This document shows, one piece after another, positions 14,420-22,484 of a stretch of 46,024 nt of DNA. Under the pieces are notes generated by a model, which was given only the letters and a program-made list of their open reading frames with translations, searched no databases and was not told where the DNA came from. How positions within the stretch are numbered: the stretch's first letter is position 1; each line of letters opens with the position of its first letter. The DNA lies in the IMG/VR virus record IMGVR_UViG_3300031237_000009, positions 1 to 46,024 of that record, one strand, 5' to 3'. The position numbers and the translations under genes were made by a program. The DNA is from a virus.

Positions 14420-14895
14420 CGCCCAAGGACGTTCTGGCGCTGGCTCAAAAGCAGCTAGCCGCCATGGAGCGCGCCAAGAATGCGGTCGTGAAGGTCGGCT
14501 TGCCTGAGGGCGAGTCTGCCACCAGCAAGGCTTATAAATCCGATGGCGACAAATCAGCGCCGACAGTCCTTGAGGTCGGCATATGGCATGAGTACGGAAC
14601 TCAGTTCACGCCGATGCGCTCATTCCTGCGGGCTCCATTCATCGAGAAACAAGCGGACATCAAGAAGCTGATCGACGGCCAATTCAAATTGGTGCTAGAG
14701 AAAGGCCTTGATGTTGAAGTCGCACTTGGCCGCGTTGGCGTAGGAGCCGTGAACATCAGCAAAGGCGCATTCAAAACGCAGGGTTACGGCGAGTGGCCGG
14801 ACATTACGCAATCAACCAAGGATGCCAAGGGTTCTTCTGGTATTCTGATCGACACCGGATTGCTCCGGAACTCCATTACCTGGGTGGTTGAATAA
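14416..14895 (+). CDS. HK97 gp10-like neck/completion protein (159 aa)
   Basis: I start at ATG 14416 (MTPKDVLALAQKQ), overlapping the previous stop. The signature is VLEVGIWHEYGTQFTPMRSFLRAPF, which is the V.E.G....PaRPFLR pattern of HK97-gp10-like and virion-morphogenesis proteins, followed by a helical dimerisation segment and a closing LIDTGLLRNSITWVVE. These close the head-tail joint. Confidence 0.8.
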   Translation: MTPKDVLALAQKQLAAMERAKNAVVKVGLPEGESATSKAYKSDGDKSAPTVLEVGIWHEYGTQFTPMRSFLRAPFIEKQADIKKLIDGQFKLVLEKGLDVEVALGRVGVGAVNISKGAFKTQGYGEWPDITQSTKDAKGSSGILIDTGLLRNSITWVVE

Positions 14896-14939
14896 TGAAT
14901 AGTGCAAACTCCACAACCGGCGTCGGCGAGGGCTAATCA

Positions 14940-15287
14940 ATGCTCCCCGACATGTCCGACGTCCTGACCGAATGGTCGCAGCCGATCAAGCTGAAGACGG
15001 TCACCGAAACGACTGTTGACTTCGTGCCGACCACGACAATTGTTGTCGAGAACATCGTTGCAGTCGTCCAGCCAGCCGACCCGGAAAAGCTCAAGGTCGA
15101 GCAGATTGATTTCTCCCTTGAGTACATCCAGATCCATAGCGTCTCGGCCATGGCTATCGGTCAATACGTTGAATGGGATGGCCGCGATTTCAAGCTGGTG
15201 CCATTCCGTAAGGGCTATGGCCAGTACGGATATACCGAGGCTGTAGGCGAAGAAACGAAACTCCAGCCGCTGGTGGCTACGCCATGA
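14940..15287 (+). CDS. Head-tail joining protein (115 aa)
   Basis: This beta-rich protein (LKTVTETTVDFVPTTTIVVENIV, then FSLEYIQIHSV) has a conserved-looking YVEWDGRDFKLVPFRKGYGQYGY end. Position between the gp10-like gene and the tail terminator, with a 4-nt overlap to the latter, marks it as a connector component. No exact family recognised. Confidence 0.65.
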   Translation: MLPDMSDVLTEWSQPIKLKTVTETTVDFVPTTTIVVENIVAVVQPADPEKLKVEQIDFSLEYIQIHSVSAMAIGQYVEWDGRDFKLVPFRKGYGQYGYTEAVGEETKLQPLVATP

Positions 15288-15790
15288 CAGAGCCAATCCT
15301 GATTCAGCTCCAGCGCTACGTGCGTGACCTGCTTGTCCATCCAGAGCAATTCATCAAGGCTGGCCGCGTCAACTTCAATCGCCAGGAGTTCGAACAGCCC
15401 TACATCGTGGTTGATTCTCTGTCGCCTGACGTGCCGCTGGCCAGCTCAACCAAGTACGATGAAGTCAACGAGCAAATGCAGTATTCAGAGCTAGTATCCA
15501 GAGCTTTTACGTTTGATTTTTACGGCCCGACTGCCGCCATCCTTTGCCGTGACTTTCGGATCATGGCTCGCACTGAAAAATCTCTTGATATACAGCGCGA
15601 CCTGAACATAACTGTTTTCCATCCGGGCGCAGCGACCAACGTCAAGCAGTTGACCGGCCAGCAGTACGGCGAACGCATGCAACTAGAATGCCAAGTCCAC
15701 TACAGCCCGTCCTTGATTGTTGATATACTGCGTATCGACACTGCACAACTTCGCATAATCGGCGAACGAGGTTTGATCTATGAGCAATAA
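15284..15790 (+). CDS. Tail/neck terminator protein, gp12-like (168 aa)
   Basis: The N-terminal helix (LIQLQRYVRDLLVHPEQFIKAGRVNFNRQ), QPYIVVDSLSPDVPLASSTKYDEVNEQMQYSELVSR and FTFDFYG follow the phage neck terminator (LIC_12616-like) layout. The N-x-Q-x-x-x-x-P-Y-I-V-V-D pattern is typical. It caps the growing tube and sheath. Start overlaps the preceding stop; its end overlaps the sheath start by 11 nt. Confidence 0.75.
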   Translation: MTEPILIQLQRYVRDLLVHPEQFIKAGRVNFNRQEFEQPYIVVDSLSPDVPLASSTKYDEVNEQMQYSELVSRAFTFDFYGPTAAILCRDFRIMARTEKSLDIQRDLNITVFHPGAATNVKQLTGQQYGERMQLECQVHYSPSLIVDILRIDTAQLRIIGERGLIYEQ

Positions 15791-17282
15791 CGCAAGCATC
15801 ACGAACGTGATCAACGTCGCGCTGATTCCCGAGGGGCAGCTTGCTCAGCGCGACAACATGAACACCGTCGCGGTACTGACCAGCGAAACCGGCGTGATCA
15901 CCAGTGCGGAGCGATTCCGTAGCTATCGTGATGCTGCTGCCGTAGAGGCTGATTTCGGCACAGCTTCGATCACCACCCAGTATGCGCAGACGGTCTTCGG
16001 TACGCGGCCAAACCCGATCAACTTCGGTGGCTCGCTGATCATCGGCCTGCATCGCGCCGTCGCTGAGACCGTTCCGGCAACCGCAGCGACTCTGCGCAGC
16101 ACGCAACTGGTCGAAGCCACAATCATTTCTCAGCTCCAGACCATCACCGATGGCAGCTTCAACATCACCGTTGACGCGACCCCGGTTGTGGCTGCATCTC
16201 TGGACTTCAGCGCGGTAACCACCCTGGATGGCGTTGCTGCTGTTCTCGATACCGCTATCACTGGCGCGGTCGTGTCGCACAATAACGGTTATCTGACCGT
16301 GACCAGCTCGACAACTGGCGCAACCAGCTTGCTGACCTACATGTCGCCTGGCCCATCCGGCACCTTCATCGGCGCACTGCTGACCATGTCCAGCGGCACC
16401 GGTGGCACCCTGACCCAGGGCGCCGCATCGGTTGTGCTGCCAATCGAAACCAAGGTCGAATCGATTAGCGCACTGAAGGCTCTGGTCAACATCAAGGGCG
16501 CGGTCTTCACCGACATAGTTCTGGATGCCGAGGTTCCTACCCTAGCCGCATGGGCTGGCGCAAACCAGACCATCATCTACAACGTCTTCACCGGCTCCAG
16601 CTACTTCGCGGTATCGGCATCCAACCCGGTTTGGGCGGTCAAGCTGGCCAGCCAAACAAGTTTCCGCTGCCTGTACAGCAAGGCAGGCAACCGGCTGATG
16701 GCGGCGACCTACATGGCGCGCACGCACACCGTGAACTTCAACGCCGAGAACTCAGCGATCACCATGAACCTCAAGGAATTGAGCGTTCCTGCCGAGTCCT
16801 ACAGCCAGACCGAGATCGACTCGGCGAAGCGTGTCGGCCTGGACATCTACACGACCATCAAAGATACCCCAGTCGTGCTGACCAGTGGCGCGAATGATTT
16901 CGTTGACAACGTGTACAACATCATCGCGTTCATCGACGCTATCCAGACGGACAACTTCAATGTTCTGAAGCAGACCGGAACAAAAATTGCGCAGATTACT
17001 CGCGATGTGAACACAATGGTTGCCGCCAATGAAAAAACATGCCGGGGATTCGTGCGCGCCAACGTGTTCTCTCCGGGCAGCTGGTCCAGCTCGGACACCT
17101 TCGGCAACATCAATACGTTCAACCGCAATATTGAACAATTCGGTTTCTATGTGCTTGCCGGCCTACTGAGAGATCAGCCGCAATCTGATCGCCAGGCGCG
17201 CAAATCTCCGCCTATTCAAATTGCCGTAAAGAACTCCGGTGCGATTCACTCGGCTGACATCATCATCAATTTCAACCTGTGA
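15780..17282 (+). CDS. Tail sheath protein, DUF3383 type (500 aa)
   Basis: This is the contractile sheath subunit. NVINVALIPEGQLAQRDNMNTVAVL opens the family pattern. A middle insertion is rich in threonine and serine (VVSHNNGYLTVTSSTTGA). The C-terminal half has the sheath core (LASQTSFRCLYSKAGNRLMAATYMARTHTVNF, SARRVGLDIY-like segment, FVDNVYNIIAFIDAIQTDNF) and ends ADIIINFNL. Presence of a sheath proves a contractile tail. Confidence 0.9.
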   Translation: MSNNASITNVINVALIPEGQLAQRDNMNTVAVLTSETGVITSAERFRSYRDAAAVEADFGTASITTQYAQTVFGTRPNPINFGGSLIIGLHRAVAETVPATAATLRSTQLVEATIISQLQTITDGSFNITVDATPVVAASLDFSAVTTLDGVAAVLDTAITGAVVSHNNGYLTVTSSTTGATSLLTYMSPGPSGTFIGALLTMSSGTGGTLTQGAASVVLPIETKVESISALKALVNIKGAVFTDIVLDAEVPTLAAWAGANQTIIYNVFTGSSYFAVSASNPVWAVKLASQTSFRCLYSKAGNRLMAATYMARTHTVNFNAENSAITMNLKELSVPAESYSQTEIDSAKRVGLDIYTTIKDTPVVLTSGANDFVDNVYNIIAFIDAIQTDNFNVLKQTGTKIAQITRDVNTMVAANEKTCRGFVRANVFSPGSWSSSDTFGNINTFNRNIEQFGFYVLAGLLRDQPQSDRQARKSPPIQIAVKNSGAIHSADIIINFNL

Positions 17283-17293
17283 GGGGCTGACCA

Positions 17294-17725
17294 ATGAGTG
17301 TTATTACCATCGCGGTAGGCAGCGGAACGCTGATCCTCAATGACTACACCTTCAAGAGCTTTGCCGAGGGTGATTACCTGACGCTGACCCCGGTTAATGC
17401 ACATACGTCGCGGGTAAACTCGGCGGACGGTGGCGTAACCATCGGCGATCGCATGGATAAGGATGTTCATGACTGCGTATTCTCTGTGCAAAAATACAGC
17501 CCAGATGACGTATTCATGCTGAGCCAGATCAATGCCGAGGGTCCGACAGTATTCGAGGGTTCGGCAAAAGAAGCCTACACCATCGACGGCGGCGCGGGAA
17601 TTGAGAGCTGGAACCTTGACGCAGGAAGTATCACCACGCTGCCGACGCAAACCAAGAACAACCAAGACGGTAATGCGATGATGCAGTACACCGTCCAATT
17701 CCGATCCGCGAAACGGAGCTTGTAA
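17294..17725 (+). CDS. Tail tube protein, DUF3277 type (143 aa)
   Basis: SGTLILNDYTFKSFAEGDYLTLTPVNAHTSRVNSADGG, then DVHDCVFSVQKYSPDDVFML and YTVQFRSAKRSL give the compact beta-barrel of DUF3277-type tube proteins. Placement right after the sheath gene supports inner-tube identity. A GAGGGGCTG ribosome site lies upstream. Confidence 0.85.
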   Translation: MSVITIAVGSGTLILNDYTFKSFAEGDYLTLTPVNAHTSRVNSADGGVTIGDRMDKDVHDCVFSVQKYSPDDVFMLSQINAEGPTVFEGSAKEAYTIDGGAGIESWNLDAGSITTLPTQTKNNQDGNAMMQYTVQFRSAKRSL

Positions 17726-17728
17726 TTT

Positions 17729-18145
17729 ATGGGTATGCAGGAGCAACGGGAAAAAGCAATGGCCATGGTCCGCGCCGTCTATGAAGACGGCGAGGCCGAA
17801 GTCAATGGTCGCAAGTACAAGTTTCACAAAATGACGCATGTCGAGCGGCGGAAGGTGTTCGCGTTCTACACGTCTGTTCAGCGGCAGATCAATGGTCAGG
17901 ATTTCAGTTTTCTTGATACGCCACAATACGCAATCGTGGAAGAAGTAATGTGGTCCAACATCTCTTTCGAGGGCGTCACAATCAACAAGGCTCGCGATCA
18001 TTGGGAGGAATACCCTGAGGACTATGTAAGCTTGCTCAGCGTTGCCATGGGGGTAATGTCCTATCCTTTTATTCGCGCCGCAGGTATCGCCTCAGCTTCC
18101 ACAGCAAGCGAAACCGAGAAGACTTCATCGTCGAAACCAATGTAA
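17729..18145 (+). CDS. Tail assembly chaperone (138 aa)
   Basis: The protein starts MGMQEQREKAMAMVRAVYEDG. KYKFHKMTHVERRKVFAFYTSVQ and NISFEGVTINKARDHWEEYPEDYVSLLSVAMGVMSYPF match the G-type chaperone that precedes tape measures. The C-terminus is serine and threonine-rich. The alternative -1 frame is open from 18019 through 18297, so a G/GT frameshift pair is likely. Confidence 0.75.
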   Translation: MGMQEQREKAMAMVRAVYEDGEAEVNGRKYKFHKMTHVERRKVFAFYTSVQRQINGQDFSFLDTPQYAIVEEVMWSNISFEGVTINKARDHWEEYPEDYVSLLSVAMGVMSYPFIRAAGIASASTASETEKTSSSKPM

Positions 18146-18156
18146 GCGGCGAACGC

Positions 18157-18297
18157 ATGGCAATGTTTGCTCTCGCAAAGGCCGGGTATGGCAGCCTGGC
18201 CGAAATCGAGGCGATGGACACGACCGAGTTTCTTGACGCGATTGAATTTGAGCAGATCACCGCCGACATTCAGGCGCACAGAATGGAGAATCCCTAA
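18157..18297 (+). CDS. Second chaperone cistron or -1 frameshift extension (46 aa)
   Basis: From ATG 18157 the frame reads MAMFALAKAGYGSLAEIEAM, then FLDAIEFEQITADIQAH, a typical T-part of tail chaperones. The same frame is open back to 18019, so it may be expressed by -1 slippage in the chaperone gene (a TTTT stretch at 18067-18070 is the only candidate; no canonical heptamer is present), by re-initiation, or both. Its stop overlaps the tape measure start (TAATG). Confidence 0.65.
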   Translation: MAMFALAKAGYGSLAEIEAMDTTEFLDAIEFEQITADIQAHRMENP

Positions 18298-19847
18298 TGG
18301 CTGTAGTCAGCGAGCTGGTCAGCAAGTTCAGCTTTGTCGGGGATCTGGCTCCGCAGCGTGAGTTCAATGAGAACCTGAAGCTTTCGTTGGCGCTATTGGC
18401 TGGCGTAGGTGCGGCAATCATCGGCGCTGCTGGCGGTGTATTTGCGTTTGTCGCCTCGACCACTGAGGCGGCAGATGCATTGACCGACATGAATGCCGAA
18501 ACCGGCATCTCTGTTGAGGCCATTCAAGAGCTTGGCTTTGCAGCCATGATGTCGGGCTCTAGCGCCGAGGCCATGACAGCAAGCCTGTCCGGCCTATCCA
18601 AAGTAGCGGGTGACGCTGCTCGTGGGCTTGGACGCGGGCGCAAGGCTTTTGATGACCTCGGTATCAGCGTCAAGGACGCCAGCGGCAATGTGAAGACTGC
18701 TGACGTTCTGTTCAATGATCTGCGTGAATCGTTCGCAAGGCTGGGCACTGACAAGGCCACTCAGAAATCTATTATCGCATCGCTCGGCCTGGATCCTTCC
18801 ACGCTTCAGCTTCTCAATGCGACGAGCGAAGAGATCGGAACGCTGGTCGAGAAGTCTCGAGCACTTGGCATCGTGACGACGGAGCAGGCCGAAAAAGCCG
18901 CCGCATTCCAAGACTCACTGGATACCGCCAAGTTCGCAGTCAGCGCACTCAGCCAGCAGATCGCAATCAACCTGGCGCCATCCATGCAGGGGATCACCGA
19001 TGGCTTCGTTGAATTCCTGATTGCCAACAAAGACTTGATCAAGAACGGACTCCAATATCTCGGCGAGGTGATCACCGCGACCGCCGGTTTCATCGTTCGC
19101 ATGACTCCGCTTGTGCTTGGCCTGGGATCGGCATTCATCGTTGCCAAGCTGGCCACCGGTGGATTCGCTGCGATCCTAGGCTTCGTCACGTCGCCTGTCG
19201 TGCTGATCACTGCCGCCATCGTTGCGCTACTACTGATCGTCGATGATCTGATCGCCGCCTTCCAGGGCGGACAATCTGTGATCGCCGATTTCTTCATGGA
19301 GTTCTTCGGCATCGATATCGTGCCGATCATGCATGGAATCGTTGATGCATTCATGGATATGGTCGACGCAGTATTGGCCGTATTGCAGCCACTGTTTGAT
19401 TCTTGGTCCGCCATGTTCGATGCCGTGATAAAGCTTTTCAAGGGCGACTTCGACGGTGCGCTTGACTCTCTATCGCAATCGTTCTCATCGTGGATTGATT
19501 TTGTGAAGGGAGTATTCGGCCTGCTGTTCGATTACCTGGCATGGGGATGGGGGAACATTCTCAATGGCATCAAGCAGGGGGCGATGTCGATCCTGCCTGA
19601 TTGGGCGGTCGATCTGATTGGCTCCGGTGACGCGCCTTCGCCTGAAGATATGGCCAGCCTGAGCCCGAATGAAGCCGTGGCAATTGGTGGCGCCAGTAGC
19701 AGCAGCGTGAGCAACAGCAGCATCGAGCAGCAAAACCAGATCAACGTGTATAGCAGCGATCCGAAAGCCGCTGGTGCTGCCGTGGATAACGCGCTGCAAG
19801 ATCAACTGAAGACCGCGAAGACCCAGGTTAACCGAGGTGGCCGATGA
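18297..19847 (+). CDS. Tape measure protein (516 aa)
   Basis: It sets tail length and fills the tube. An alanine/glycine hydrophobic helix (LALLAGVGAAIIGAAGGVFAFVAS) near residues 33-60 is followed by the TMP pattern ALTDMNAETGISVEAIQELGFAA, and FDDLGISVKDASGNVKTADVLFNDL. Several hydrophobic segments lie between residues 255 and 320, and a serine/glutamine-rich end. At 516 aa it is short for a tape measure, so a short contractile tail is expected. Confidence 0.85.
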   Translation: MAVVSELVSKFSFVGDLAPQREFNENLKLSLALLAGVGAAIIGAAGGVFAFVASTTEAADALTDMNAETGISVEAIQELGFAAMMSGSSAEAMTASLSGLSKVAGDAARGLGRGRKAFDDLGISVKDASGNVKTADVLFNDLRESFARLGTDKATQKSIIASLGLDPSTLQLLNATSEEIGTLVEKSRALGIVTTEQAEKAAAFQDSLDTAKFAVSALSQQIAINLAPSMQGITDGFVEFLIANKDLIKNGLQYLGEVITATAGFIVRMTPLVLGLGSAFIVAKLATGGFAAILGFVTSPVVLITAAIVALLLIVDDLIAAFQGGQSVIADFFMEFFGIDIVPIMHGIVDAFMDMVDAVLAVLQPLFDSWSAMFDAVIKLFKGDFDGALDSLSQSFSSWIDFVKGVFGLLFDYLAWGWGNILNGIKQGAMSILPDWAVDLIGSGDAPSPEDMASLSPNEAVAIGGASSSSVSNSSIEQQNQINVYSSDPKAAGAAVDNALQDQLKTAKTQVNRGGR

Positions 19848-20635
19848 CCATTCAGGAATTCAAGGCGGGCCAGGACCAGGCGCTTGACTCGGCATCGACT
19901 CAGCAGGTCGGCATCGGTGGTTTCACCATGTTCGCCCGCGTCAGCGATCAGGCGCAGTACAGCACGGCATCACCGACATCAGTCGTCGAGGACGGAAGCT
20001 ATATCGGCGACCACCTCATCAATGCGCCGATCAAGCTGACGATCTCCGGAGACGTGGCGGATCTGTTCGTTCAGCCGCCACCACAGAGCGCATCCGAAAG
20101 CCGGATTCCAACCGTCGCACAGATGAATTCGTTCCTGCCGAAGCGCACGGTGTCGCAGATCCAGCGCGTCAACAAGGTGATCGACTCGGCGGCGGATCGG
20201 TATCGGTCGATCAACAACAGCATCAATGACGGCATCAAGATCGGCATGAACGCGGGCGACTTCTCGGGCAACAAGACCGGGACGAAAAGCCTGCGCGAAC
20301 AGTTCATTGACTACATCGAGTCGGTCCACTACGGCAAACAACTGGTTTCGATCAGCATGCCGTTTCGCCTGCACGACAGCATGGCGATCAATGACGTAAC
20401 GATTACGCGGGACAACCAGCGCAATGCACTGACGTTCTCGCTGACCGCGCAAAAGTTCAGGATCGCCAAGACAGTGTTTTCCGACGTGTCGAAGTTCTAC
20501 AAGAAGCCAGCGCCAGCCGTGAAAAGCCAGGTTGGCAAGACGGTAGACAAGGGTGTGCAGTCGCCGAAATCTGGCGATGGCGCTGGCGCCAAGAAAGAGA
20601 AGTCGCTTTTATCTGCAATTATCGGGCGCTCATAA
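19844..20635 (+). CDS. Dit-like baseplate/tail protein (263 aa)
   Basis: TSVVEDGSYIGDHLINAPIKLTISGDVADLF (residues about 44-76) is the VEdG..isDHv...p..l.i.G.v pattern of Dit-like phage tail proteins. LREQFIDYIESVHYGKQLVSI and DVTITRDNQRNALTFSLTAQKFRI complete the fold. A lysine/glycine-rich linker ends the protein. It lies right after the tape measure and overlaps it by 4 nt, as expected for a tube-baseplate adaptor. Confidence 0.75.
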   Translation: MTIQEFKAGQDQALDSASTQQVGIGGFTMFARVSDQAQYSTASPTSVVEDGSYIGDHLINAPIKLTISGDVADLFVQPPPQSASESRIPTVAQMNSFLPKRTVSQIQRVNKVIDSAADRYRSINNSINDGIKIGMNAGDFSGNKTGTKSLREQFIDYIESVHYGKQLVSISMPFRLHDSMAINDVTITRDNQRNALTFSLTAQKFRIAKTVFSDVSKFYKKPAPAVKSQVGKTVDKGVQSPKSGDGAGAKKEKSLLSAIIGRS

Positions 20636-20636
20636 A

Positions 20637-20978
20637 ATGGCATTTCAGATAACCGATATCACCGATGAGCCGAGCCAGCGTCACGTGCTGCTGGTCGATG
20701 ACGAAGAGATCATCATCATCCTGAATTTTTATCAGGTGTCGGAGTTCTGGTCGTTTGATGTGAGCTGGCGTAATGAGCGGTTCAACGGCTTCATGCTGAG
20801 CCTGGGTTGCCTACACATCCAGTCGCTGAACTGGCCGTTTGACTTCTTTGTGTCGACCACGGATTCAAGTGGGTTGGCGCCGTTCAGGCTGGGCGATTTC
20901 AGTGAAGGTCGATGCGAGCTGTATTTCGTGACTGCCGAAGAGATGCAGGAACGCAGAGGATTGGAAGTTCCGACTTGA
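20637..20978 (+). CDS. Baseplate plug-like protein (113 aa)
   Basis: I start at ATG 20637 (MAFQITDITDEPSQRH), one base after the previous stop. IIIILNFYQVSEFWSFDVSWRNERF, FMLSLGCLHIQSLNWPFDFFV and GLAPFRLGDFSEGRCELYFVT match the small beta-barrel that plugs the baseplate in many myophages. Its stop codon (TGA, 20976-20978) lies within the -35 of the next promoter. Confidence 0.7.
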   Translation: MAFQITDITDEPSQRHVLLVDDEEIIIILNFYQVSEFWSFDVSWRNERFNGFMLSLGCLHIQSLNWPFDFFVSTTDSSGLAPFRLGDFSEGRCELYFVTAEEMQERRGLEVPT

Positions 20979-21003
20979 CATAATGATTATCCTGTACGAT
21001 TAT
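20975..21003 (+). promoter_or_regulatory. Recurrent-type promoter driving the second inserted cassette
   Basis: TTGACA (20975-20980), 17-bp spacer TAATGATTATCCTGTAC, -10 GATTAT (20998-21003). The spacer keeps the AT-rich pattern of the family but has only half of the dyad. The -35 contains the stop codon of the plug gene. Confidence 0.7.
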
Positions 21004-21040
21004 TCGTTTGCGCAATGACGCGCTTATAGGGATACGAATT

Positions 21041-21367
21041 ATGAGTACCAAGAATAATGGTGGGTCTGCATTCCCTCGCGAAATTGAATATGAGATTTCT
21101 ATTCAGCCTCTCGACTTCAGCAATGTAGGCTCGATGGATGATGTAGCAAAGGCCACAGAGGACGCTATTAAAAACGCTGATCGTGGTCACGGCATGTCCC
21201 TGCGAGATTACTTCGCCGGACATGCGCTCGCTGGCATGTTCGCGAATGACGCGATGATTACCCGTTACGGCGCGCACGCCAAAGACAATCTCATTGATCC
21301 TGACGTGCTGACAGCTACTGCCGCTTACTCCATCGCTGACGCCATGATTTCGGAGCGCTCGAAATGA
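21041..21367 (+). CDS. Conserved phage protein with LRDYFAGHAL motif (108 aa)
   Basis: I start at ATG 21041 (MSTKNNGGSAFPREIEYE). MSLRDYFAGHALAGMFAND and a final ATAAYSIADAMISERSK are hallmarks of a very common small phage protein family of unknown function, usually found among early or accessory genes, not tail genes. Its location inside the tail operon, behind its own promoter, marks it as cargo. Confidence 0.8.
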   Translation: MSTKNNGGSAFPREIEYEISIQPLDFSNVGSMDDVAKATEDAIKNADRGHGMSLRDYFAGHALAGMFANDAMITRYGAHAKDNLIDPDVLTATAAYSIADAMISERSK

Positions 21368-21927
21368 AAAATTCCTACATCCAACAAACCCTCGCCGCCG
21401 AAGAAACCCTGCTGGCCGAGGGCAAGATCTCCAAGTGGTCGCTGTTCCACATCTACTGCGCCGCAGTCATCTTCGGGCTGTCGATCATCTGCTTGCCGAT
21501 CAGCGCGATGCTGCTGCTGTATGCATACCTGAAGATCCGTTCAACCGAGATGGGCATTACCAGCAAGCGCGTCATCCGCAAGTCGGGCGTTATCATGCGC
21601 GATACGGCAGAGATCCGGCTGGCAAAGGTCGAATCGGTATCGGTCAAGCAGGGGTTTCTCGGGCGCATCTTTGGCTATGGCGACGTGATCATCTCGGGTA
21701 GCGGCGGGAATGATGCGGTGATGAAGGGGGTTAAGGATCCGTTGGTTTTTCGCAATGCGGTTGATGACGCTTGCGAACAAAAAAATAACCCGGTTATCTT
21801 CCCGGTATTTTCCGCACAAGGCGAAGGCCTTGATGCTCTGGCGCTGCATCGTGGGCTATGGCAGCGAGACGATGAAACAAAGGATGAGTTCGTTGCTCGA
21901 CTGAAGTCGCAAGGCGGTGCAGCATGA
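21364..21927 (+). CDS. Membrane-anchored bacterial PH-domain protein (187 aa)
   Basis: Two hydrophobic segments (HIYCAAVIFGLSIICLPISAMLLLYAYL, residues about 28-56) precede a bacterial PH domain: TEMGITSKRVIRKSGVIMRDTAEIRLAKVESVSVKQGFLGRIFGYGDVIISGSGG. The C-terminal 50 residues form a soluble tail. It should sit in the inner membrane with the PH domain in the cytoplasm. In a phage tail operon this is cargo; superinfection exclusion or envelope modulation is a reasonable but unproven idea. Overlaps both neighbours by 4 nt. Confidence 0.8.
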   Translation: MKNSYIQQTLAAEETLLAEGKISKWSLFHIYCAAVIFGLSIICLPISAMLLLYAYLKIRSTEMGITSKRVIRKSGVIMRDTAEIRLAKVESVSVKQGFLGRIFGYGDVIISGSGGNDAVMKGVKDPLVFRNAVDDACEQKNNPVIFPVFSAQGEGLDALALHRGLWQRDDETKDEFVARLKSQGGAA

Positions 21928-22427
21928 GCCAGATCGATTGGAGAAAGGCGCCGGAAGGGGCGGAATTTTGGAATCCTAACAGCGAGCTTTTTTACCGATC
22001 GGCTGATGGGGGGTTTCAGAAGTTCTCTGAAACTCGGGGACGCTGGACATTAGCAGCCGGCGAAAGGTATGAATATCAAACCCTGATTGCAAAGCCAACC
22101 GAATGGAGTGGCGAAGGCCTGCCGCCTGTTGGGATTTGCGAGCTGCGTCTAGTCAGCGCTGGCGGAGACTGGCATAAGGCGGATATTAAATTCGCTTCGC
22201 GCAACGTGGTTGTGTGGGACTGGGTTGGCGAGCCATCCATAAATGGTCTTTGCACTGCGTACGCGCATGCAGTTCAGTGCCGCCCAATCCGCACGCCCGA
22301 GCAGATCGCGGCGGAAGATCTGCGCGAGATTATCGAAAGTGGGTTGAATGGCAAGAAAACGTTAGACGAGGTCGTTGATGAGATCATCGCCAATGGCTAC
22401 CGCAAATTCGAAATCGTGGAGAACTGA
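21924..22427 (+). CDS. Phage hypothetical protein of the second cassette (167 aa)
   Basis: The N-terminus, IDWRKAPEGAEFWNPNSELFYRSADGGFQKF, is typical of phage proteins that begin with W..AP.GA......, known only as hypothetical. The C-terminus (RTPEQIAAEDLREIIESGL) is helical. It overlaps the PH-domain gene and is the third gene of this cassette. Function unknown. Confidence 0.6.
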   Translation: MSQIDWRKAPEGAEFWNPNSELFYRSADGGFQKFSETRGRWTLAAGERYEYQTLIAKPTEWSGEGLPPVGICELRLVSAGGDWHKADIKFASRNVVVWDWVGEPSINGLCTAYAHAVQCRPIRTPEQIAAEDLREIIESGLNGKKTLDEVVDEIIANGYRKFEIVEN

Positions 22428-22428
22428 T

Positions 22429-22482
22429 ATGATCGCCCTCGCATTCATGCTCATCCACATCCGCAACCTCGGGAAACGATAA
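22429..22482 (+). CDS. Possible 17-residue hydrophobic peptide
   Basis: An ATG 8 nt after GGAG opens a 17-codon frame (MIALAFMLIHIRNLGKR). It is hydrophobic then basic, as in toxic or membrane-active phage peptides. Nothing beyond the ribosome site and composition supports it. Confidence 0.25.
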   Translation: MIALAFMLIHIRNLGKR

Positions 22483-22484
22483 AA

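Noticed and set aside
14895-14938. A 13-codon frame between the gp10-like and joining genes
   Set aside because: Too short and without a clear ribosome site to support as a gene.
19979-20452. Antisense frames opposite the Dit-like gene
   Set aside because: No initiation signals and complete overlap with a confident tail gene.
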